42,744 bases of DNA, from positions 1 through 42,744 of the forward strand of contig SKGA01000002.1 of assembly GCA_007117735.1 (NCBI GenBank), given 5' to 3'. The stretch is from Candidatus Woesearchaeota archaeon (GTDB lineage: Archaea; Nanobdellota; Nanobdellia; Woesearchaeales; SKGA01). Shown here one piece after another: positions 7,472 through 15,762 of the stretch. Position 1 is the first letter of the stretch. Every line of letters starts with the position of its first letter. The notes below the pieces were generated by a model, which saw only the letters and a list, made by a program, of their open reading frames with translations, had not been told where the DNA came from and made no database searches. Made by a program: the position numbers and the translations under genes.

Positions 7472-8244
7472 TGAAAGTAATTTCTGTGGATGTTCCCGTC
7501 ATTCTTGCACCGTTTCATGTTTTTCAGATAGGAAGCAACCAATCCTATCTTAATCAAGGTCATATGGATCATTGCACCAGGGAAGAGGTGGTCAAACAAT
7601 TAGAAACACTTTGTTCTCTGAGGTTAACTGAAGATGTAGCATTTTGTTTCTCAGGTCCTCTCCTTTCATTTTTAGAAGAAGAACGGCCAGATCTTCTTGA
7701 ACAACTTAATACATTTATCTCTTCACATTCTCGTGCTCATCTCGCTCTACAACCTTATTATACGACGTATCAAACCTTATTTTCAGACTCCACTACTTAT
7801 ATTCGACAACATGCGGCATTACTTGATAAACATTTTTCAAAAACGCCAACTTATTTTGTAGGGGGAGAACACGACTCTTTACCTTCTGTTTCTTCAACTT
7901 CTTCACTTTCTGCTTTCTTATCGCAACAAGAAGAACACTTTTCATTCTCAAGCGAATTACAAACTCATATTCTTGACGAGCTACACTCGCTTGCACCGCA
8001 CGTGTTTGCAACAGAAGATCAAGAACTTATTTCTTCATTCTTACATCTTTCCTCTCCTTCTTTACTTCATCATATGCATCCTGATCATTCAAACGATCCT
8101 TATGATGCGTATACTGCTCATTTATCTATATTACACGATATCACACATCGAATTTTAGTTGCAAAACAATTAGAGAAAGGTATTATTTCTCAGGAAATTC
8201 CTTCTCTTCATCATTCCCCTTCATCGTATTTGTCCAAATTATAA
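7471..8244 (+). CDS. Shortened GH57-like protein, possibly inactive
   Basis: 257 residues from ATG 7471, with AGGAGGTG just upstream. Two stretches look like GH57 alpha-amylases. Residues about 65-130 (SGPLLSFLEEERPDLL, HAALLDKHFSKTPTYFVGGE) match the region where the family reads 'HRELLKELFG..P..F.NTE'. Residues about 190-235 match the 'LQ.SDHFYYM ... SPYDSPYDAF..Y...L.D' region (HLSSPSLLHHMHPD, NDPYDAYTAHLSILHDITH). The middle is much compressed, and I see no ETFGEHQ-type catalytic segment. Full GH57 enzymes exceed 400 residues. It may be a non-catalytic glucan-binding subunit. The position inside the glycogen operon supports the family call. Confidence 0.6.
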   Translation: MKVISVDVPVILAPFHVFQIGSNQSYLNQGHMDHCTREEVVKQLETLCSLRLTEDVAFCFSGPLLSFLEEERPDLLEQLNTFISSHSRAHLALQPYYTTYQTLFSDSTTYIRQHAALLDKHFSKTPTYFVGGEHDSLPSVSSTSSLSAFLSQQEEHFSFSSELQTHILDELHSLAPHVFATEDQELISSFLHLSSPSLLHHMHPDHSNDPYDAYTAHLSILHDITHRILVAKQLEKGIISQEIPSLHHSPSSYLSKL

Positions 8245-8261
8245 AAAAGAGGTGACTACTT

Positions 8262-8615
8262 ATGCCGCGAGCAAAGAAAACAACGACAACAAAGAAAGCC
8301 ACAAAAAAATCAACAACGACTCGAAAAAAAACTCGAACAGTCAGAAAAAAGAAGGTTTTCAAAAGAACTGAATTTCCCTTTAAATTAGTAAATGGTGAAG
8401 AGTTAACTCATTTTATTGATTTAGCAGAGAAATTAGCAGATATTGAATCTTATGTTCTTCAACATCATATTGTCGATGACAGACATGATTTTGCTCAATG
8501 GATTCATGATGTATTTGAAGATAAAGAACTAGCAAAAGCTCTTGAGAATAAAAAAGATCCTCAAGAAATGAGACTTATTATTTATCGACACATAGTGCAT
8601 AAATATTTGGAGTAG
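8262..8615 (+). CDS. DUF5752-like protein with Lys/Thr-rich N-terminus
   Basis: 117 residues. The first ~32 residues are almost entirely Lys, Thr, Arg and Ala, a highly basic disordered tail. The rest (FKLVNGEELTHFIDLAEKL, DDRHDFAQWIHDVFEDKELA) resembles the small DUF5752 domain, with its characteristic 'NDF..W..DV..D..LA' core, which is common in archaea. GAGGTGAC precedes the ATG at suitable spacing, 17 nt after the GH57-like gene. The stop abuts the next ATG. The basic tail suggests binding to a polyanion or phosphorylated surface. A regulator or scaffold of glycogen synthesis is an inference from context. Confidence 0.6.
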   Translation: MPRAKKTTTTKKATKKSTTTRKKTRTVRKKKVFKRTEFPFKLVNGEELTHFIDLAEKLADIESYVLQHHIVDDRHDFAQWIHDVFEDKELAKALENKKDPQEMRLIIYRHIVHKYLE

Positions 8616-10382
8616 ATGTATATGGAACTACAACATACTCCCGATATTCTTTTTGAGTCAAGTTGGGAAATTTGCAATAAAGTTGGTGGTATTTATACAG
8701 TTATTACTTCAAAAATTCCAGTTTTGAAAAATCTTGTTTCTGAATATTGTTCTATAGGTCCTCTTTTTGACTCTTTACCTGAAGAATTTACTTCTCAACA
8801 ACCTTCTTCTGAATTACAATCTATTTTTGACATGTTATCTCATGAAGGGATTCGATGTGTTTATGGAGTATGGGATGTAGTAGGAACTCCTTGTATTCTT
8901 ATAGACGGGAGATCTCTTTTCGTACATGCTAACGATATTAAAAAGTTTCTTTGGGAACAGTATGGTGTTGATTCTTTACATTCAGCATATGATTTTAATG
9001 AACCTCTAGTATGGTCTTGGGCAGTTGGTAAATTTATTGATTTGTATCAGAAACAAGCTCCTGATAAAACTGTTTTAGGTCATTTTCATGAATGGCTAGC
9101 GGCTTTCTCAGTATTCTATTTAGATAGTGTTTCTTCTTCTGTTTCAACAGTTTTTACAACACATGCGACGATGCTTGGTCGGACACTTTGTTCACATGGC
9201 AAGCTTGATTATGATAATTTTTCAGTTGACAACCCTGAAGCACTAGCGAGAGAATATGGCGTAGTGGATAAGTTCTCAACAGAACGAGCTGGAGCAAAGT
9301 TTGCTGATGGTTTTAGCACTGTTTCTGACATTACTGCAAAAGAATGCGAAGTGTTTTTTGGTGTTCATCCACACGTTACTCCAAACGGGTTACCTATAAA
9401 TCTTTATCCTTCATTTGAAGAAATGAGTGTTCAACATTTAAAATATCAAGAAAAAATACATGAGTATTTATTGGCTCACTTTTTTCCATATCAGTCATTT
9501 GATCTTAATGATACTCTATGCTTCTTTTATGGGGGTAGATATGAGTTTTTGAATAAAGGTGTGGATATAATGGTTGATGCTCTAGCTCAATTAAATGATC
9601 ATCTTAAGGTCATTAACTCTTCTAAAACTGTTGTTATGTTCTTTTTAGTTGCCGTACCTGGTACTCGTCCCAAAGAACAACTCGTTACTGAACGAAAAAA
9701 TGTTGAGAGAATAATTGATTCTGTCCATGAAAAGAACGACTTTTTTATGCAAAGACTCATTTTAGATGTGTTATTAGGTGAAGAACAAACAACACCTGTT
9801 TATCCGCCTGGTTTTGTAGAGCATTTGCGAAAGATTTTTCAAGTATCTTCATCACAAAACCCTCCTTTATGCACTCATGAGATTGATGAACTGAATGACC
9901 CGACATTACATCGTTTACATGAGCGAGGCTTAGTAAATAATCCCGATGATAAGGTAAAAATAGTTTTCATGCCTGCATATTTAGATGGAAATGACGGATT
10001 AGTAGATATTCCTTATGAAGAGTTTATTTCAGGTTGTCATTTAGGAGTCTTTCCAAGTTTTTATGAGCCGTGGGGGTATACTCCTTTAGAAAGTGTTGCG
10101 CTAGCAGTACCTGCAGTGACTACTTTTACCGCTGGTTTTGGAAAACATATTTCTGAGAAAACATCTCAGAATCATCCTGGGTTGTATGTGTTAAAACGTA
10201 GTCTTTCCTATCCTTCAACAACACAAGATTTATTTGCAGTTTTTAAAGAATTTGTCTCGCTTTCTTCAAAGCAACGATCTACGTTAAGACTTCAAGCACA
10301 ACAACTCTCTGAGTTAGCAGATTGGAATGTTCTTATTAAAGAATATCAAACGTTATACGCGAAGGTTTTGTCTAAAAAATGA
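8616..10382 (+). CDS. Glycogen synthase, GT3 (eukaryotic/fungal type)
   Basis: 588 residues. The N-terminus has SSWEICNKVGGIYTVITSK, the UDP-glucose-side loop of GT3 synthases. It is followed by HFHEWLAAFSVFYLDS, FTTHATMLGRTLCSHG, ERAGAKFADGFSTVSDITA, HVTPNGLPI and FYGGRYEFLNKGVDIMVDAL, and near the C-terminus FPSFYEPWGYTPLESVA. These match the order of motifs in animal and yeast glycogen synthases rather than bacterial GlgA. It elongates alpha-1,4-glucan from UDP-glucose. The vertebrate N- and C-terminal regulatory extensions are missing. It overlaps the debranching enzyme by 4 nt (ATGA). ATG 8622 is an alternative start. Confidence 0.92.
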   Translation: MYMELQHTPDILFESSWEICNKVGGIYTVITSKIPVLKNLVSEYCSIGPLFDSLPEEFTSQQPSSELQSIFDMLSHEGIRCVYGVWDVVGTPCILIDGRSLFVHANDIKKFLWEQYGVDSLHSAYDFNEPLVWSWAVGKFIDLYQKQAPDKTVLGHFHEWLAAFSVFYLDSVSSSVSTVFTTHATMLGRTLCSHGKLDYDNFSVDNPEALAREYGVVDKFSTERAGAKFADGFSTVSDITAKECEVFFGVHPHVTPNGLPINLYPSFEEMSVQHLKYQEKIHEYLLAHFFPYQSFDLNDTLCFFYGGRYEFLNKGVDIMVDALAQLNDHLKVINSSKTVVMFFLVAVPGTRPKEQLVTERKNVERIIDSVHEKNDFFMQRLILDVLLGEEQTTPVYPPGFVEHLRKIFQVSSSQNPPLCTHEIDELNDPTLHRLHERGLVNNPDDKVKIVFMPAYLDGNDGLVDIPYEEFISGCHLGVFPSFYEPWGYTPLESVALAVPAVTTFTAGFGKHISEKTSQNHPGLYVLKRSLSYPSTTQDLFAVFKEFVSLSSKQRSTLRLQAQQLSELADWNVLIKEYQTLYAKVLSKK

Positions 10383-12181
10383 AAACAACTTACTCTTTTT
10401 TTGATTTAACTTTAGATGAAGAATCTACGGGAGCGAGTGTTCTAACAAATGGTTTTGGTGATTTCTTTGTTCTTGATCCGACTTGTAGTTATGAAGGTTG
10501 GTTTCATCTAGAAACGAATCCTTGGAAACTTCGTAAAAGTATCGCTCGAATTAAACCTGAAGGTCTTGAACAATCATCGTTTCATGTTCAACCACATTCT
10601 TTACAACGAACGTATACTGACGGATCTTCAGATTCATTTATATTATATCAAGATACTCTTCTCTATTATACAAAAAATATTTCTCAACCAATTCTTCTTA
10701 CTTTGGATTCTCGAGAAGCATACGATAATTCTCCTTTAGGTAGGGAATACGCTATTTATGAGAAAGAAGGGTGCTGGTTTATTTATTTCAAACAAGGAGA
10801 TATTGAGGAATTTCTTTGTTTGAAGGGAGTTGAAGATGTGCGATTACGAGAACAGTGGAGAGAAGAACACTATTCCTTTGATGCATCTCGAGGCGTTGCT
10901 GACACGTTTTGGGTGTTTGACGCATTTACCTTTCATTCAACAGGACATACTGTTATTGGCAGAGGAACTACAGAAAGTCAAGCTCGGACGAAAACAGATA
11001 TTTCCTCGCACCATTATCATGATGTCATTTCAGCATTACAATCTAAAGTTGCAACGTATCAAGATTTGCCAGGAGCAACTCTTCGAGAGCAACTTGCGTT
11101 TGTTTATGCACAACACGGTTTATATTCATTAAAAACAGATTGTCGATATCAACATACTCTTTTAACAGGAATATATGCAGGACTTCCTTGGTTTTTTCAA
11201 TTATGGGGCAGGGATGAATTAATATCTTTAGGGGGATTCTTAGCGGCTGAAGATTTTTCAATTGTTGAAGAGATACTTGAGCGGTATACGCAACAAGTGC
11301 TCTTATTAGAAGAAGTTCCTAACCGCTTTCCACCTTCAGTTGTTGCAAGTGTAGATGGTCTTGGGTGGTATGCAAAACGACTTCACGAATATATTCGTAC
11401 ACGATTAGCAAAAAACCCTCGCGAGTTTAGTAGAGAAGAACTTCAGCGGTGGCATACTGCTTTGCAACGAGCATACCAAAAAGTAGAACGCACTCGTATG
11501 CGAGAAGGACTCGTTTTTAATTATGCGCAAGAAACATGGATGGATACTGTTTATGAAGACTCAGGCCGAGAAGGATTTTGTGTAGAAATTCAAGCATTAC
11601 ACTTGGCTTTAATTGACGCTATTCTTTATTTAGAGCGATTACTAGATTTACCTTTTTCTATTTCTCGAGATGATTTTATATTTACTGTTCGAAAACATTT
11701 TATTCGTTCTCATCGAATTATAGATATGCTCTTTCCTTCTTTAGAGCCAGACATGTCTTATCGACCAAATCTTTTTCTTGCACAGTATATTTCTCCTACT
11801 CTTTTTTTAAAAGAGGACTGGAAACAAACTTTCAAGTATGCTCTTGATAAGTTATTTCTTTCTTGGGGTGGATTAAGCACTCTTTCCTTAGATCATCCTC
11901 TGTATCAACCGAAGTATACAGGTAATAATAATAAAAGTTATCATCGAGGAGATAGTTGGTATTTTGTAAATAATATTGCTGCAATAAGCTTATTTGAGTA
12001 TTCGTTTCAAAAAGAAGCAAAAGCTATACTTGATGCCAGTATTCAAGAATTATTCTCTCTAGGGTTTGCAGGTTGTAGTGCCGAGGTTTCTAGCGCATCT
12101 TTACAAGAAGGAACGGGAAGTCTTTCTCAAGCGTGGAGTAGTAGTACATTAATAGAATTATTAAAGAAAAGCAAACGCTAA
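10379..12181 (+). CDS. Glycogen debranching enzyme (amylo-alpha-1,6-glucosidase)
   Basis: 600 residues. The N-terminal ~200 residues form the beta-rich GDE N-terminal domain (SVLTNGFGDFFVLDPTCSYEGW). The C-terminal part is an (alpha/alpha)6 barrel with PWFFQLWGRDELISLGGFLA near residue 261, EGLVFNYAQETWMDT near residue 379 and GREGFCVEIQALHLAL near residue 395. The acidic residues of the WGRD and TWMD segments are the expected active-site carboxylates. It hydrolyses the alpha-1,6 branch stubs of glycogen. It is the last gene of the operon, coupled to glycogen synthase by an ATGA overlap and followed by a T-rich terminator region. Confidence 0.9.
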   Translation: MKTTYSFFDLTLDEESTGASVLTNGFGDFFVLDPTCSYEGWFHLETNPWKLRKSIARIKPEGLEQSSFHVQPHSLQRTYTDGSSDSFILYQDTLLYYTKNISQPILLTLDSREAYDNSPLGREYAIYEKEGCWFIYFKQGDIEEFLCLKGVEDVRLREQWREEHYSFDASRGVADTFWVFDAFTFHSTGHTVIGRGTTESQARTKTDISSHHYHDVISALQSKVATYQDLPGATLREQLAFVYAQHGLYSLKTDCRYQHTLLTGIYAGLPWFFQLWGRDELISLGGFLAAEDFSIVEEILERYTQQVLLLEEVPNRFPPSVVASVDGLGWYAKRLHEYIRTRLAKNPREFSREELQRWHTALQRAYQKVERTRMREGLVFNYAQETWMDTVYEDSGREGFCVEIQALHLALIDAILYLERLLDLPFSISRDDFIFTVRKHFIRSHRIIDMLFPSLEPDMSYRPNLFLAQYISPTLFLKEDWKQTFKYALDKLFLSWGGLSTLSLDHPLYQPKYTGNNNKSYHRGDSWYFVNNIAAISLFEYSFQKEAKAILDASIQELFSLGFAGCSAEVSSASLQEGTGSLSQAWSSSTLIELLKKSKR

Positions 12182-12183
12182 AT

Positions 12184-12235
12184 GTTTTGCTTTTTTATTG
12201 TTAAAAAAGAGTAGACAAAAAAGCCTACTCAAGAA
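12184..12235. terminator. Shared terminator region between convergent operons
   Basis: T-runs (TTTTGCTTTTTT at 12184-12195) lie downstream of the debranching gene. A hairpin GAGTAG (12209-12214) / CTACTC (12225-12230) with a 10-nt loop is followed on the minus strand by T-rich sequence. The site separates the convergent debranching and eL40 genes. Archaeal termination relies mainly on the T-runs. Confidence 0.5.
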
Positions 12236-12244
12236 AAAATTAAT

Positions 12245-12406
12245 TTATTTCTTTCTTACAGGTCGAAGAGATTTGCTTTTACAGTTTCTACATCGGATTT
12301 TACCCTGTAGTACCTTCATTTGCTGAGCTCGAAATTTTGTTTTACAGTCTTTACAGACGAAAATGTTTGCAAATAATCGAGCGTTTGCTTCTGCGAATTT
12401 AGCCAT
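12245..12406 (-). CDS. rpl40e: 50S ribosomal protein eL40
   Basis: A 53-residue gene. It begins MAKFAEANARLFANIFVC, close to archaeal eL40 (MA.FPEA.ARLF...VC), and ends with SLRPVRKK. Four cysteines in two CxxC pairs (C18/C21 and C39/C42) form the zinc ribbon. It lies 31 nt downstream of aIF5A on the same strand. It is a structural protein of the large subunit near the GTPase centre. Confidence 0.9.
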   Translation of the reverse strand: MAKFAEANARLFANIFVCKDCKTKFRAQQMKVLQGKIRCRNCKSKSLRPVRKK

Positions 12407-12437
12407 TATGTATCACCATTAATTTTATTGTAAAATC

Positions 12438-12839
12438 TTATTCAGATTTTACTTGTTTCATTACCTTGTCAAGGAGGATCGTCCAGTATACAACTGTGCA
12501 ACCTTCTGTAACGCTTCCTTGTAAATCTTCAGGAATTTCAAGATCGAATGTTTCGTAATTTTCGCTGTCCATAACATTTGCCATGTTTCCACTTACGGTA
12601 AGGACTTGAGCGTTTTTCTTACCAATAACAGGAGCTTCAACTTCATGATCTCCAGTAACCATGTTTCGTTTTTTACCATCAATCATGCCTACACCCATAA
12701 TGTTTGCTTTTGCATGACCGTGTTTTCCTGGTCGTGAAATACTAATGTCTGAGACAGTACAAGCAACACCGTCGATAATGATGTAACTGCCTTTTTTTAA
12801 TGAACTTGTTGCGACGTGTTTATAATCTCCTTCAGTCAT
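12438..12839 (-). CDS. eif5A: Translation initiation factor aIF5A
   Basis: 133 residues, full family length. SRPGKHGHAKANI holds the hypusination lysine (K39 in GKHG). The N-terminal SH3-like barrel is followed by the OB-fold C-terminal half. The factor promotes peptide-bond formation on stalled ribosomes after deoxyhypusine modification. No deoxyhypusine synthase gene is in this window. AAAGGAGT about 10 nt upstream of the ATG is a Shine-Dalgarno site, and TTTATAAA near 12900 is a likely TATA box. It is followed by eL40. Confidence 0.96.
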   Translation of the reverse strand: MTEGDYKHVATSSLKKGSYIIIDGVACTVSDISISRPGKHGHAKANIMGVGMIDGKKRNMVTGDHEVEAPVIGKKNAQVLTVSGNMANVMDSENYETFDLEIPEDLQGSVTEGCTVVYWTILLDKVMKQVKSE

Positions 12840-12949
12840 TTTATTGATAACTCCTTTATATTATATAATCAGTAAAACCAAGAACTCTCTTTTTATTTAT
12901 AAAGTTTTGTTTCACTTTCTGTTCTTTTTGGTAAAACTATTGTTTTTAG

Positions 12950-14071
12950 TTATTCTAAACGGTGTAATCCTCCTGGATTTGCATCTTGAAGAACATAGAG
13001 ATACCCGTCTGGAGATTCTTGTACGTCTCGTATTCTCCAGCCTCTATTTGCTAATAAAGGATTTAATTCCTCTAACGTATCATTAATTATTCTAAAATGT
13101 CCTAGGTATTGGCCTGCAAGATTTCCAACAAATAAATCTCCTTGCCACTCAGGGAATCGTTCTCCGCTATAAAAGGTCATACCTGCAGGGGGGAATCCTC
13201 CACTTCTACATTCCCAATAATATACAGGATTAATGATGTCGTCTTTTTCATGGGCAAATTCTCCAATCGTTCGACCAAGACCGTACGTGCAACCGTAGTG
13301 TGTTAGTGGCCAGCCATAATTTCCACTTGCTTGTAGTATGTTAATTTCATCCCCGTCTTGTTCGCCATGCTCACTTTGCCAGATTTCTCCAGTTTCAGGA
13401 TGAATAGTCATTCCTTGAACATTTCGATGGCCGAAGGTGTAAATACTATCTCTAACGCTTTGGTTGTTTACAAAGGGGTTGTCTTGAGGTATGGATCCAT
13501 TTTTGTATAATCGAATAGTGGCTCCTAAGGTATTATTTGTATTTTGAGAAACATGTTCTGTACCAAAATTCTTGTCACCCCGATCACCTACTGTGAAAAA
13601 AACATAGTCGCCTTGAACGATAACTCTTGATCCGAAATGAGCGCCTCCTGGAAGTGCAGGGTATGCTTGATATAACACTTCAAAATCTTGAATGGTGTTA
13701 TTTTCAAATATTCCTCGACCAAGATGGGTAGTAACGCCTGTTTCAAACGGAGCGCTGTAGGTGAGATAAATATACGGTTCTTCTAAGAACACATCTAATA
13801 ATCCTCCTTGACCAACTACTGCAACTTCAGGCACGCCTTGAATGGTCGTTTGATCTCCAGAAGGGATATTAATAAGGGAGAGCGTTCCTGTACGTTGAGT
13901 AACGAGGACTGCCGATTCATTTATAAACGCCATGCCCCAAGGGTGTTGTAATCCTTGGGCAATCGTTCTAACAGAAAGATTTTGTTCGTATTCGCTTACC
14001 GGTAGAGGGGTTGAGCAAGCACTAAGCAGTATAAGAAATATGCTTGCAATAATGAGTATTTTTTTATCCAT
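12950..14071 (-). CDS. PQQ-dependent sugar dehydrogenase-like (GSDH) lipoprotein
   Basis: 373 residues of the GSDH six-bladed beta-propeller family (soluble aldose sugar dehydrogenases). Family stretches include GLQHPWGMAFINESAVLVTQ near residue 40, GQGGLLDVFLEE near residue 88, FTVGDRGDKNFG near residue 155 and GHRNVQGMTIHPETGEIWQS near residue 213. The N-terminus is a bacterial-style lipoprotein signal: two lysines, a hydrophobic stretch and the lipobox LLSAC with C19. The protein is therefore probably anchored outside the membrane, where it may oxidise sugars with PQQ. No PQQ synthesis genes are seen here, so the cofactor would be scavenged or the role changed. Horizontal acquisition from bacteria is plausible. 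Confidence 0.85.
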   Translation of the reverse strand: MDKKILIIASIFLILLSACSTPLPVSEYEQNLSVRTIAQGLQHPWGMAFINESAVLVTQRTGTLSLINIPSGDQTTIQGVPEVAVVGQGGLLDVFLEEPYIYLTYSAPFETGVTTHLGRGIFENNTIQDFEVLYQAYPALPGGAHFGSRVIVQGDYVFFTVGDRGDKNFGTEHVSQNTNNTLGATIRLYKNGSIPQDNPFVNNQSVRDSIYTFGHRNVQGMTIHPETGEIWQSEHGEQDGDEINILQASGNYGWPLTHYGCTYGLGRTIGEFAHEKDDIINPVYYWECRSGGFPPAGMTFYSGERFPEWQGDLFVGNLAGQYLGHFRIINDTLEELNPLLANRGWRIRDVQESPDGYLYVLQDANPGGLHRLE

Positions 14072-14113
14072 GTCTTCTTTAAAGAAATTATCTTTTAAAA
14101 ATCTTAGGGAGGT

Positions 14114-14302
14114 TTATTTTTTGAATATGGTAATGATAGGTTTTATTCCTAAAAGTATACTTCCTACTAAAAATAGTACCCAAGGAGTTTGCATGATCCA
14201 TTGTGCTGCACCTTGCCATGCAGAAACTACAAATAACGTAAATAAAATAGAAGACCATTTAATCATACCAATATCTGTTAAGGTAAGTTTTTTCAAATTC
14301 AT
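14114..14302 (-). CDS. Small two-helix membrane protein, unknown
   Basis: 62 residues from ATG 14302, with a TATA box 29 nt upstream (14331-14324), so probably leaderless. Two hydrophobic segments (around WSSILFTLFVVSAW and PWVLFLVGSILLGI) predict a helical hairpin in the membrane, with a short basic N-terminus and C-terminus. It lies 42 nt upstream of the PQQ-like lipoprotein gene on the same strand. I do not recognise the family. A longer reading with an N-terminal extension is possible but is disfavoured by the promoter position. Confidence 0.6.
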   Translation of the reverse strand: MNLKKLTLTDIGMIKWSSILFTLFVVSAWQGAAQWIMQTPWVLFLVGSILLGIKPIITIFKK

Positions 14303-14323
14303 ACTCTTTTTTAGATGCTTGAG

Positions 14324-14361
14324 TATATAAATTTTCTGAGTTATATAACTAGGTTTATAAA
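14324..14361. promoter_or_regulatory. Divergent TATA boxes for Nop5 and small membrane protein
   Basis: The minus-strand TTTATATA at 14331-14324 serves the gene starting at 14302 (29 nt). The plus-strand TTTATAAA at 14354-14361 serves the gene starting at 14384 (30 nt). The two leaderless promoters lie back to back. Confidence 0.6.
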
Positions 14362-14383
14362 TGCGTTCTTCCTTCCTTTCTTT

Positions 14384-15094
14384 ATGGACTTTCAATCATT
14401 ACGATCAGAGCTGTTAACAAAGACAAAACAACAGCTTCACGACGCGGTTACTATAGATGTAAGCATTTCTCAAGCGTTAAGCGCGTATGATGATCTTCAA
14501 GTTCAACTTAATCATCTTTCAAAACGTCTTCGAGACTGGACAGGATATTTTGTTCCTGAGCTTGAGCGAAGAATTTCAACTAACGCTCATTTTGTTCAAG
14601 AAATCTCTCGAGGCCTTGCGCATGAAGATAGTGCTATGGGGGGAACTCCTGCACAACCAACACAACAAATTATTGAACGGTTTGCAAAACAAATTAATGA
14701 ATTATATTCTTTTCAAGAAGAGCTTCTTATGTATCTAGAAAAAACATTACAAGAATTTGCTCCTAATCTCCAAGTGTTACTTGGAACAACCATTACTGCT
14801 CGAGTTATTAGCGCAGCAGGGAGTTTAGAACACTTGTCGAGACTTCCTTCAAGCACTCTACAATTATTAGGTGCTGAAAAAGCTCTCTTTAGACATTTAC
14901 GAACAGGAGCGAGAAGTCCAAAACATGGATTTATTATTAACCATCCTCTCGTTTCACAAGCATCTTCTAAAATGAGAGGAAAAATTGCTCGAGCACTAGC
15001 AGATAAAATGAGTATCTGTGCAAAATTAGATTATTTCAAAGGAGAATTCTTAGCAAAGAAATATCTTCAAGATTTAGAAAAGAGGTTTGGATAA
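14384..15094 (+). CDS. C/D box RNP protein Nop5 (Nop56/58 homologue), short form
   Basis: 236 residues with a clear Nop domain: VLLGTTITARVISAAGSLEH, the loop KALFRHLRTGARSPKHGFII with the ALF signature, and KMRGKIARALADKMSICAKLDYF. A coiled-coil segment precedes it (residues ~5-130). Ordinary archaeal Nop5 is about 370-420 residues and carries an N-terminal fibrillarin-binding domain. Here that domain is missing or cut to a remnant. The fibrillarin gene starts directly at the stop codon, so the pair is co-transcribed. The protein scaffolds L7Ae, guide RNA and fibrillarin for 2'-O-methylation of rRNA and tRNA. The start is fixed by the TATA box at 14354. Confidence 0.9.
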   Translation: MDFQSLRSELLTKTKQQLHDAVTIDVSISQALSAYDDLQVQLNHLSKRLRDWTGYFVPELERRISTNAHFVQEISRGLAHEDSAMGGTPAQPTQQIIERFAKQINELYSFQEELLMYLEKTLQEFAPNLQVLLGTTITARVISAAGSLEHLSRLPSSTLQLLGAEKALFRHLRTGARSPKHGFIINHPLVSQASSKMRGKIARALADKMSICAKLDYFKGEFLAKKYLQDLEKRFG

Positions 15095-15760
15095 ATGCAA
15101 CCTATTACTCGATATCCTGGTTTATTTAAAGACGGTCATGGTAAACGAACAAAGTATTTTGTTCAAACTGCAAAGCGTCAGTCATTTTTTGATGAGCGAA
15201 TCGTTTCTCATCAACAAGGACTTTTTAGAGAAGTCGATCCTGAACGAAGTAAACTCTTTGCAGCAATTGCAAAAGGAGTTAGTCAACTAGGATTGAAAGA
15301 AGATAGCTCTATTCTCTATTTAGGCGCAAGTCATGGTTATACGGTAAGTTTTCTTAGTGATATGGTTACGAAAGGACAGATTTTTGCTCTTGATTTTGCA
15401 CCTCGAGTGATGAGAGACATGGTCTTTATTGCAGAACAAAAAGAGAATATTGCGCCAGTATATGCTAATGCTAGTCATCCTGAAACGTATGCAAACATTC
15501 CTCTAGTGGATGTGGTGTTTATGGATGTAGCTCAACGTAATCAAGTAGAAATTTTTAAGAAAAACTGTGATGCTTTTCTCAAAAGCGGAGGGTTTGGTCT
15601 TCTTGCATTGAAAGCAAGAAGTATGGATATGACTAAAAAGCCAAAAGATCTCTTTAAACAAGTAAGAAAAGAATTAGAGCGAAATTTTATTGTAGTAGAT
15701 TATCGAGAACTTGATCCTTTTGAAAAAGATCACGCGTTTTATGTTGTGAAAAAACGATAA
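15095..15760 (+). CDS. flpA: Fibrillarin-like rRNA/tRNA 2'-O-methyltransferase
   Basis: 221 residues, standard archaeal length. The N-terminal region PGLFKDGHGKRTKYFVQTA corresponds to the beta-rich fibrillarin head. The Rossmann methyltransferase follows: SILYLGASHGYTVSFLSDMV is the SAM-binding motif I, then FALDFAPRVMRDM, VDVVFMDVAQRNQVEIFKKN and LLALKARSMD. It catalyses ribose methylation guided by C/D box RNA, in complex with the Nop5 encoded immediately upstream. It ends 2 bp before the convergent mutase gene. Confidence 0.96.
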   Translation: MQPITRYPGLFKDGHGKRTKYFVQTAKRQSFFDERIVSHQQGLFREVDPERSKLFAAIAKGVSQLGLKEDSSILYLGASHGYTVSFLSDMVTKGQIFALDFAPRVMRDMVFIAEQKENIAPVYANASHPETYANIPLVDVVFMDVAQRNQVEIFKKNCDAFLKSGGFGLLALKARSMDMTKKPKDLFKQVRKELERNFIVVDYRELDPFEKDHAFYVVKKR

Positions 15761-15762
15761 GT

